The translations under genes were made by a program, and so were the position numbers. 11,825 nt of DNA from Bacteroidota bacterium. Its GTDB lineage: Bacteria > Bacteroidota > Bacteroidia > Chitinophagales > Chitinophagaceae. The number at the start of each line of letters is the position of its first letter. Positions within the stretch are counted from its first letter, which is position 1. The DNA lies in the NCBI GenBank assembly GCA_025361325.1, contig JANYAL010000145.1:1-11825 (forward strand). Direction: 5' to 3'. Under the pieces are notes generated by a model. That model was given only the letters and a program-made list of their open reading frames with translations. It was not told the DNA's origin and ran no database searches. Positions 1-6,844 of this stretch are shown piece after piece.

Positions 1-11
1 CTTCTTGCTTA

Positions 12-63
12 GGTCAGGGAGCTACCATCTGTGTTAATTAACACAGATGGTAGCTCCCTGACC
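12..63. repeat. Perfect 52-bp palindrome, possible terminator-like hairpin
   Basis: The 26 bases at 12-37 are the exact reverse complement of 38-63, with no spacer. The centre is TTAATTAA. Beyond the perfect part, pairing resumes imperfectly (4-7 with 68-71). As RNA either strand would fold into a hairpin of about 22 bp with a short A/U loop. Neither side has a T-tract, so it is not a textbook intrinsic terminator. It lies about 270 bp downstream of the last gene of the minus-strand hydrolase cluster, so it could end or stabilise that transcript, serve a convergent gene outside the window, or be a dispersed palindromic element. The palindrome is seen directly; its role is inference. Confidence 0.9.
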
Positions 64-334
64 CGAACAAGTCCGCTTGCTGATACGAGCTAAGATATAT
101 TGAAACAGATGGACAACACTTTATATGATCAGTAAAATCAATATAAAACAAAAACGTTGGTAACTATTTCGCTTTAAGGAAAAGCTTACTGTTTGTAATA
201 TCATTGAATAGGGGGTGTAAATTTTGTTATTGACCCTGTGCAAGATCATAAACAGGATCTAAGTATCAAATTGAAAATTGGTTCACACGGTACGTTTATT
301 GGGTCGAACTAATAATTGATACAGCAGTTTGAAA
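64..334. other. Non-coding stretch downstream of the hydrolase cluster
   Basis: This A/T-rich stretch holds no convincing ORF, RNA gene or repeat on either strand. A TTTG at 192-195 followed by TAAATTTTG at 218-226 is close to a Bacteroidota promoter on the plus strand, but it has one extra base in the -7 element and would only read antisense into the GH31 gene, so it is not called. It is probably the 3' untranslated region of the minus-strand operon. Confidence 0.5.
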
Positions 335-2806
335 TTAATTCAAGCGATCTTTAACCCTTTGAATTGTTACTGTTTTTGTGACGGATGTTCTTTTAATGAA
401 AACAGATTGAATATTCCTGTCCTGATCCCAATGTGAAATATTTTTTTCAATTCCCCCCCCCTGACCGGTTCGCATTTCCTTTAATTTCACGCCGTTCACT
501 TTAAAACTGACCGGTTTTGAAAGTCCATGGAAAATGATCACATACGCACGCTCCCTTACTGCATTTTTAAAATCTCCCTTCACAGCTTTAATATTCAGAG
601 AAAGCGAAGACTGCAGGAACCTGAAAGCAGTGGTACGTTTTTCATTTTTTTCCTTGTATGCTTCTGAGACACCATCGTCTTCATACATATCGAATGAACC
701 ATCCTTGCCGGTGTATACATGAATGCTAAGACTGTCAGCCGGAATGAATGCTGTGCTCAATGCAAAATTTGCCATCGGTATGATTGATCCTGCTTTTATG
801 AAAAGGGGCAATCTTCCAATTGGTGCTAAATGATCAATGACCCTGTCCCCGTTTATTTTTTTGTCATCCCAGAAATCATACCACTCGCCCCGGGGAAGCC
901 AGGCATGCACATCCTCTCCTGCAGAACAATTGGGTGCAACAAGTATCTCATCCCCCCACATATACTCCAGGTCGCTTTTCCATGCCATCAAATCATCCTG
1001 ATGATCTATCAACATGGCCCTTGCTACGGGCATGCCCGTTTCGGAGGCAAGATGCGCACAGGTGTAGGTATATGGCATAAGTTTATAACGGAGTTCCCCA
1101 TACAATTTTGCTGCTTTTTGTGCATCCGCAGAACGGTCCAGGGGCCAACGCGACTTGCCCACACCATGTGGTTTCCAGAAAGGCGAAAAACTTCCCATTG
1201 CCATTGCCCACTGGGTGAATACAGTATCATCCGGTTCTTTCTGGAATCCCCCGGCATCATGTCCCCAGAACGGAAAAGCGGAAAGACCGGCAAGCTGCAT
1301 ACCCCGTATCTGTTTCTTCATTTCACTATACGTGGGGTCTATATCACCACTCCAGAGCGTTGCATAGCGCTGTGCGCCAGCGGTCATTCCCCGTACCCAT
1401 ACAAAGGGCCTTTTTGTTCCCTGGAAACGTTTATCCCAACCCTGCTGAACCAAAGATTTGGCAATCAGGAAGAACCAGTAATTCTTCATCTCCTTCCAGG
1501 TGGTGCCATTCTCAAACCGCATCGAAAGGGGGGCTTTACCCATTTCATCGAATTCATCGATCCATAAAGCATCTCCCGGGTAACCCAGTGCAGGATCTAT
1601 TGATTTCTTCCACATAAGATCCCAGAACCAGTCACGCACCACTTTTTTAGTAAAATCCGGAGCACTTGTATTGAACTCGATACCATCATTCACGGGAAGA
1701 TTGAATGAAGGTTTCCAGCCTTCGCTGTTGACTGCGATACAACGGTTGAAGTCTATGGTTGATATAAGTCCGTTGGAAGAGATCCATGCCTGGTATTCCC
1801 GGGGATCAGGATACCTTGTACTGTCCCATGCATAATAGGATATACAACGTTGACCGCCACCCGCTCTCCACCTGTTGTCGTTTATGATATGATCCAGGGG
1901 GAAGCCGGCATTGCGGTGCGCCGTGATCTTTTTTTTCCACCATTGCTCATCTGATGGGTCATTGGTTGTATGATCATTGCCTTTGTCGGATAGTGCCAGT
2001 CCAAAACAGGACCTGGGTGGAAGCCGGGGCCTGCCTGTGAGCTGTGTATAGCGGTCGAGGATTTTGGGAAACCCGGGACCGAGTATCACAAAAAAATCCA
2101 TTCTGCCATCACCCGACAGGGTGAATTCATATTTCCCCTGATCGCCGAATGAAAAAGTATTGGGAAATGTACTGTTTACAAAAACACCATATCCTTTACT
2201 GGATATATAGAATGGCACCAGCAAGGGGGCTTGCTGGGTATGTGCTGTTCCATAATTCCTGGCAATGAACTGGCCTTTCAGATCGATGCTTTCGGCTCTC
2301 CCCAGGAACCCGTGGCCAAGTCCGGTGAAGTGTTCAGCATCATCATAAACAAATGAATTGTAAATGGTATCCCTGTTCCATGCAACAACATTACTTTGTA
2401 GCAGAAAGGGTTTATCCGTTCCGGCCCGGGCAAATGAAAGCAACAGTTTTTTCCTGTTTACAGATACGGTTATACCATCAAAGGTTCCTGACGAAAGTGT
2501 AAAAGCTGTCTTCTCATCCTTACATGAGATCGTACCTGGCCACTGGTGTGTTTCCACCATCTCATACCTGTCATTCGGAAAAAGATCTTCACCAGTACGA
2601 ACAGCCTGCACCCGGATAATATAATTTCCATAAGGGGTTATCCGCACCCGGTTGCCGGTATCATCGGAAAATACAATACTCCTGCCCTCCCTGGAATGTA
2701 TCAGATCAGGCTGGGCATTGACCGCCATGGAAGAGGTCAGGACAGCAACCAGAAGCAGGTAACTCCGCATCCGGTCAATAGGTGATCGTGATCTCAGTGC
2801 TTTCAT
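335..2806 (-). CDS. Divergent GH31 family glycoside hydrolase, secreted
   Basis: A GH31 retaining alpha-glycosidase of 823 residues, full length for the family. The order is signal peptide (about 1-32, ending VNAQ), N-terminal beta-sandwich (about 35-260), (beta/alpha)8 catalytic barrel (about 262-600), and proximal and distal C-terminal beta-sandwiches, the latter with the usual YEDDG near 709. The predicted nucleophile is D417 in WIDEFDE, where typical alpha-glucosidases have W-x-DMNE. The predicted acid/base is D488 in LWSGD. FWGHDAGGF (513-521) and H547 are also GH31 hallmarks. The beta-strand motif that binds the sugar's O4/O6 in alpha-glucosidases (D-x-x-YMD) reads NDNRW here (309-313), so specificity is probably not ordinary alpha-glucoside; alpha-galactosidase-type GH31 is one candidate. 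The start at 2806 overlaps the upstream GH31 gene by 32 bp and has an A-rich leader. M13 (ATG at 2770) gives a more compact signal peptide, lies 4 bp after the upstream stop, and is a real alternative. Last gene of the cluster. Family certain, substrate not. Confidence 0.9.
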   Translation of the reverse strand: MKALRSRSPIDRMRSYLLLVAVLTSSMAVNAQPDLIHSREGRSIVFSDDTGNRVRITPYGNYIIRVQAVRTGEDLFPNDRYEMVETHQWPGTISCKDEKTAFTLSSGTFDGITVSVNRKKLLLSFARAGTDKPFLLQSNVVAWNRDTIYNSFVYDDAEHFTGLGHGFLGRAESIDLKGQFIARNYGTAHTQQAPLLVPFYISSKGYGVFVNSTFPNTFSFGDQGKYEFTLSGDGRMDFFVILGPGFPKILDRYTQLTGRPRLPPRSCFGLALSDKGNDHTTNDPSDEQWWKKKITAHRNAGFPLDHIINDNRWRAGGGQRCISYYAWDSTRYPDPREYQAWISSNGLISTIDFNRCIAVNSEGWKPSFNLPVNDGIEFNTSAPDFTKKVVRDWFWDLMWKKSIDPALGYPGDALWIDEFDEMGKAPLSMRFENGTTWKEMKNYWFFLIAKSLVQQGWDKRFQGTKRPFVWVRGMTAGAQRYATLWSGDIDPTYSEMKKQIRGMQLAGLSAFPFWGHDAGGFQKEPDDTVFTQWAMAMGSFSPFWKPHGVGKSRWPLDRSADAQKAAKLYGELRYKLMPYTYTCAHLASETGMPVARAMLIDHQDDLMAWKSDLEYMWGDEILVAPNCSAGEDVHAWLPRGEWYDFWDDKKINGDRVIDHLAPIGRLPLFIKAGSIIPMANFALSTAFIPADSLSIHVYTGKDGSFDMYEDDGVSEAYKEKNEKRTTAFRFLQSSLSLNIKAVKGDFKNAVRERAYVIIFHGLSKPVSFKVNGVKLKEMRTGQGGGIEKNISHWDQDRNIQSVFIKRTSVTKTVTIQRVKDRLN
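453..461. repeat. G9 homopolymer inside the divergent GH31 gene
   Basis: Nine C on the plus strand (nine G in the coding sense) encode the end of Q782 and G783-G785 near the C-terminus of the GH31 protein. An A7 run in the coding sense follows at 441-447. Such tracts are prone to slippage. One extra G would give a stop two codons later. One G fewer would replace about the last 38 residues with an unrelated tail ending at 367. The catalytic barrel would be untouched in both cases. Confidence 0.9.
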
Positions 2807-5255
2807 TTTTTATCAGCAGGTTCATGGTGTTGCTCATATCCGATTCCACCAACCTGCCCTGGGGGTCGAAGGCAGAGATGGAGGAAAGAAAGGCATTCCT
2901 GAAGCGGTATGGCCTGTTCGCTATTCCATTCACCTGCAACTGCAACTGATCATTGAACCCATGCATAACGAGCATGATGTTTCTGAATTTTGAAGTGAAC
3001 TGCCCTTCCGGCTTTTCCAGGACTATCTTGCTGTGTCCCGGGTCGTACCTGAAGTTCCGCCTGTAATAATTCCCCTTCTCATATTCATAACTGATACCGT
3101 CATCCTCATAATACACGAAGTTGTTAGGCGTATTGCCCTTATAAATGTGCAGAAACAAAGTATCGGAAGGTTGAATGGCGGTCGATTGCACCAGGGTTTG
3201 CATAGGTATGATACTGCTTTCTTTAACATAAACAGGCAGTTTGTGTACGGATAGTTCGATCAGTTTTTCTTTCGCACCTTCTTCGAATTGGTCATTATAC
3301 ATGTCGTACCAGTTCCCGGACGGGAAATACAATTTTGTGAATTCCTTACCGCTTTCAACAGGTATCACCATCAGTGAAGGACCGAAGCAGTACTGATTCT
3401 GAAATGCCTGATTATAGACCTTGGGATCAAATGTATGATCAATGGCCAAAGACCGCATAACAGGTAAGCCGGATTGCGTGGCTTCATAAAAAGCGGAATA
3501 GAGATAAGGCAATAATTTATAACGCAGGCTGATATAGTTCCTGGATATATCCGTGATCTCCTCCCCAAAAGTCCAGGGCTCTGCCGATTTTGTATTGATG
3601 GCCGTATGGTTCCTGAAATAAGGCGTGAAGGCGCCCAGCTGGATCCACCTGCCATACAAGGCCTGGGAAGGGTTCCCCGAAAATCCGCCGATATCCATAC
3701 CTGTAAAAGGCATACCGCTTAAACCCAGGCTGTTCAGTAACCGGATACCGAGTATCATATGACTGTCTTCGGCACGGTTATCGCCCGTCCAGATCGCAGT
3801 GTAACGTTGCATCCCGGCATAACCTGCTCTTGACAAGATAAAGGGGCGTTGATTGGTTGCTGACCGGGCACCTTCATAACTGCTGCGAGCCATCAGGGAA
3901 CCATACACATTATGCGCTTCCAGTATGGTGCCTTTTCTACCCTCAAAATCAAAGATCACATTACTCGGGATCTTCTGACCCCAGGTAGCGATCTCATTCA
4001 TATCATTCCAGATACCACGTACCCCTTTATCGGAAAAGAATTTCATCTGGTTCCTCCAGAAAACCCGTCCCTTCTCACTGGTGAAATCAGTAAAGTTGCA
4101 CCAACCAGGCCATACAGCCCCCGCATAATTCTTTCCGTCCGGATATTTAATAAATACATCTTCCTTTAATCCTTTTTCAAATGCTGCTGCTCCGGGTTCA
4201 ATCTTAATACCGGGGTCTACAATCACCGTAGTAGAAAAACCCATATCCCTTAGTGCAGCGGTGAGGCGGGGCGGGTTGGGAAATCTTTCTTTGTTCCAGG
4301 TGAACAACTGGTACCTGTCCATATAATGAATGTCGAGGGTGATCCCATCCGCAGGGATCCGCTTTTCCCGCAACGTTTGTGCAATTCGCAACACTTCCGT
4401 TTCGGGATAGTAACTGTAGCGGTTCTGCTGGTAGCCAAGGCTCCATAACGGTGGTAAGTTCATCCGGCCTGTGACAGCTGTATATGACCTAATGATATCG
4501 GCAAGCCGGGTATGATAAATAAAGTAATAATTCATTTCTCCTCCACGTGCGCCAAAAGAGGAGAAGCGATCATTGCTGGCACCAAAGTTAAAATCGGTCT
4601 GAAAGGTATTGTCCAGGAAGATTCCATAGTTCAGTGAATGGTGAATGCCAATATAAAAAGGAATAGATGAGTAGATAGGATCCCGGTCGGTGATATAGGC
4701 AAAAGCATCTGTATTCCAGTTGGTATATCCACTGCCATGCCTGTCCAGGTCACCCGTCTTTTCTCCCAGCCCGATGAACCTTTCATGCTCCTGCATATGA
4801 CGATATGCCGTTACTTCATCACCCACCCAGGATGTGGTGAGCCCCGGCTCATCCTCGTTTATCACTTTATCATCCAGGGTAAAGAACCCGATACTGAAAG
4901 GATTGCGCTGTATCCGCACTTTCAGGGAATCGGTAAGAATGACCACCTGCTTTTCATCCTCTTTGATATTGACCTGTGTCCTGGCCGGCTGCATGACCAC
5001 CGCATAGGAGAGGTCATCCTTTAGCTTTTGCCTGTCGATCCGGACCCTGATGATATCAGGCGAGTAGACGGTTACAGATGCAACTGCATTGTCTGTGGTG
5101 AAATTCACCGTTTGCCCGGAAATCTGCACAGTCCTGATATTGCCGGTATTCCTGACCGGATCCTGTGCCCTTCCTGATGAAATGCATAAGATAGATAACC
5201 CGGTCAGGATGAGGGCCAAAACGTGACGTTTAAAAGATACATTGAATTTTCGCAT
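2775..5255 (-). CDS. GH31 alpha-glucosidase-like hydrolase, secreted
   Basis: An 826-residue GH31 enzyme with every expected element, predicted to cleave terminal non-reducing alpha-linked glucose (or xylose) by a retaining mechanism. The signal peptide covers about 1-31 (ending GRAQ); no lipobox is present, so a periplasmic or secreted enzyme is expected. The N-terminal beta-sandwich contains GLGEKTG (162-168). The barrel has LDIHYMD (307-313, substrate O4/O6 binding), the nucleophile D418 in IWNDMNE, the acid/base D492 in WTGDN, TGMDIGGF (518-525) and the FRNH motif (547-550) that lines subsite -1. C-terminal beta-sandwiches follow, with YYEDDG near 715-720. This is the canonical alpha-glucosidase pattern, unlike the neighbouring downstream GH31. 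It follows the GH29-B gene after 170 bp, so it could also have its own promoter, and it overlaps the next GH31 start. The only reasonable start is ATG at 5255, which has an A/T-rich leader. Family is very secure. The exact substrate, whether alpha-glucoside, alpha-xyloside or part of a fucosylated glycan, is inferred only. Confidence 0.93.
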   Translation of the reverse strand: MRKFNVSFKRHVLALILTGLSILCISSGRAQDPVRNTGNIRTVQISGQTVNFTTDNAVASVTVYSPDIIRVRIDRQKLKDDLSYAVVMQPARTQVNIKEDEKQVVILTDSLKVRIQRNPFSIGFFTLDDKVINEDEPGLTTSWVGDEVTAYRHMQEHERFIGLGEKTGDLDRHGSGYTNWNTDAFAYITDRDPIYSSIPFYIGIHHSLNYGIFLDNTFQTDFNFGASNDRFSSFGARGGEMNYYFIYHTRLADIIRSYTAVTGRMNLPPLWSLGYQQNRYSYYPETEVLRIAQTLREKRIPADGITLDIHYMDRYQLFTWNKERFPNPPRLTAALRDMGFSTTVIVDPGIKIEPGAAAFEKGLKEDVFIKYPDGKNYAGAVWPGWCNFTDFTSEKGRVFWRNQMKFFSDKGVRGIWNDMNEIATWGQKIPSNVIFDFEGRKGTILEAHNVYGSLMARSSYEGARSATNQRPFILSRAGYAGMQRYTAIWTGDNRAEDSHMILGIRLLNSLGLSGMPFTGMDIGGFSGNPSQALYGRWIQLGAFTPYFRNHTAINTKSAEPWTFGEEITDISRNYISLRYKLLPYLYSAFYEATQSGLPVMRSLAIDHTFDPKVYNQAFQNQYCFGPSLMVIPVESGKEFTKLYFPSGNWYDMYNDQFEEGAKEKLIELSVHKLPVYVKESSIIPMQTLVQSTAIQPSDTLFLHIYKGNTPNNFVYYEDDGISYEYEKGNYYRRNFRYDPGHSKIVLEKPEGQFTSKFRNIMLVMHGFNDQLQLQVNGIANRPYRFRNAFLSSISAFDPQGRLVESDMSNTMNLLIKNESTEITITY

Positions 5256-5425
5256 CTGTATTGTTGTTTATTTTGAACATGATAAATATGCCCGGCCGGG
5301 GATCAGAACCTTAAAAGCACATCAGATAATTAGGGGATGTGGATTATAAAATATCTGCCTTACCTGCAACACTAAGTTATACAATTAAGTGAGGGATTCG
5401 ATACATTTGAGTAGTAAGCTTCCAC
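5256..5425. other. Largest gap inside the cluster, with small palindromes
   Basis: This 170-bp A/T-rich spacer lies between the GH29-B stop and the alpha-glucosidase-like GH31 start. It contains a GC-rich 10-bp palindrome, CCCGGCCGGG, at 5291-5300, and a weak 6-bp hairpin (AGTAAG / CTTACT, 5413-5430) that includes the upstream stop codon. On the minus strand a TAACTTAG near 5370 matches the TAnnTTTG -7 element with one mismatch, but no good TTTG was found at the right distance. An internal promoter or processing site is possible but not shown. Confidence 0.3.
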
Positions 5426-6838
5426 TTACTTTTCCGTCAATGTATCTTCTATATTATAACCCTCGATCTCGCTGATACTGGTCTCCCCATTTTGATCCAT
5501 GATGGTCAATTCTATGGTACTGATATCTACTGCCGGAAATGTAATGATGCGCTTCCGCCCAATTGTAGTGCCACTGATCTCTTTCACCAGTTGATCCCGC
5601 TTATTGAACAACAGGATCTTAAAAGCACTGCAATGCTGCCCCTTCTCCAGGTTTTCTTTGATCACCACCGCATTCACCCTCCTGTCCTTCTTCAATTCCA
5701 CGCCTGCGGAATATGCTTCAATGCTTTCCATGACCTGCCAGGTCCTGTCGTTTCCATCACTCAAAGCCTTTGCTCTTTTCAGGGTCCCGCTTTGTAAATA
5801 ATAGGTATTGGCATTCCTGAAAATATTGACCCCAAAATTCTTTTCGCGCAGCTTCCTGAAACCGATCAGGGATGAGGAATCGGAAGCAGTTATCAATCCC
5901 CTGTTGTCAGGTGGCACGTTCAATAGTAAATTGGCGCCTCTTCCCACGCTTTTCAGGTAAAGTTCAAATAACTGTTCAGGTGTTTTCACTTTGGCATCCT
6001 CTGCTTTATGATAGAACCATCCCGGCCTGATGCTCACATCACATTCTGCGGGAATCCACAGTTTCCCGTTCCTGTTGCCGGTGTTCAGGCTGTCCTGCGG
6101 CGGGCCACCGGCTCCCCGTGTAAACCCTGCCGTATCTAAACTGTTCCAGTTAGTAATACCGGCTAAGCCACTTTCATTACCACACCAGCGTATATCCGGA
6201 CCAATATCACTGAAGATGACCGTTTGCGGGGATATTTCCCTTACCGTTTTCTCAAAACGCCTGAAATCATAGTCCTGTTTCTTTCCGTTGGGTCCTTCGC
6301 CATTTGCACCATCCCACCAAAGTTCCCAGATTGGCCCATAATTATGGAAGATCTCTTTCAGCATATTGACGAATACATCATTGTATTCGGGTGTCCCGTA
6401 TTTAGGATGGTTCCTGTCCCACGGAGAAAGATATACGCCAAATTTTAAGCCCTGTCTCCTGCATGCCTCCGAAAGGTCCTTCAGTACATCTCCCTTACCC
6501 TGCTTCCATTTGCTCTCGCGCACGGTATGTGTTGAATACTTACTGGGCCACAGGCAGAGCCCATCGTGGTGTTTGGCCGTGATAATGATTCCTTTGGCTC
6601 CGGCTGCTTTTGCTATCCGGCACCATTGATCACAATCCAAATTCACCGGGTTGAAGATCTCTTCCTTCTCCGTACCCTTCCCCCATTCCAGGTCGGTGAA
6701 GGTATTGGGACCAAAATGCATGAACAGGTAAAATTCCATATCCTGCCAGACCAACTGTTGCGGGGTTGGACCTGGCTGGGCCAATAAAGAGCCCTTTATA
6801 CCAATGATAAAATAAATTATACAGAAAAATAGTTTCAT
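5426..6838 (-). CDS. GH29 subfamily B alpha-1,3/4-L-fucosidase, secreted
   Basis: A 470-residue retaining alpha-L-fucosidase, expected to release alpha-1,3/1,4-linked fucose from branched (Lewis-type or similar) structures, as characterised GH29-B enzymes do. The signal peptide spans about 1-21 (ending LLAQ). The barrel starts near residue 30 with FMHFGPNTF (39-47), keeping the fucose-contact histidine H41, followed by KHHDG (89-93). The nucleophile is D176 in ELWWDGANGEGPNG. The likely acid/base is E265 in WIPAECDVSIRPGWF, a GH29-B signature. RGANLLLNVPPDNRG (300-314) closes the barrel. Residues from about 345 to 465 form a discoidin (F5/8C)-like beta-sandwich, probably structural or glycan-binding. 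Its start is 6 bp after the stop of the preceding GH29-A gene, so the two are almost surely co-transcribed. It is single-copy beside two GH29 paralogues of other types, which suggests division of labour by linkage. Family and subfamily are well supported; the natural substrate is not known. Confidence 0.92.
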   Translation of the reverse strand: MKLFFCIIYFIIGIKGSLLAQPGPTPQQLVWQDMEFYLFMHFGPNTFTDLEWGKGTEKEEIFNPVNLDCDQWCRIAKAAGAKGIIITAKHHDGLCLWPSKYSTHTVRESKWKQGKGDVLKDLSEACRRQGLKFGVYLSPWDRNHPKYGTPEYNDVFVNMLKEIFHNYGPIWELWWDGANGEGPNGKKQDYDFRRFEKTVREISPQTVIFSDIGPDIRWCGNESGLAGITNWNSLDTAGFTRGAGGPPQDSLNTGNRNGKLWIPAECDVSIRPGWFYHKAEDAKVKTPEQLFELYLKSVGRGANLLLNVPPDNRGLITASDSSSLIGFRKLREKNFGVNIFRNANTYYLQSGTLKRAKALSDGNDRTWQVMESIEAYSAGVELKKDRRVNAVVIKENLEKGQHCSAFKILLFNKRDQLVKEISGTTIGRKRIITFPAVDISTIELTIMDQNGETSISEIEGYNIEDTLTEK

Positions 6839-6844
6839 TGGCTT

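Noticed and set aside
192..226. Possible plus-strand promoter TTTG / TAAATTTTG
   Set aside because: The -7 element has an extra base, the spacing is slightly long, and it would only transcribe antisense to the GH31 gene.
243..260. Small inverted repeat AGATC / GATCT as operon terminator
   Set aside because: The stem has only 5 bp with an 8-base loop and no T-tract; expected by chance.
830..1567. 245-codon plus-strand ORF opposite the divergent GH31 gene
   Set aside because: It is entirely antisense to a clear GH31 coding region and shows no domain-like pattern; a shadow frame.
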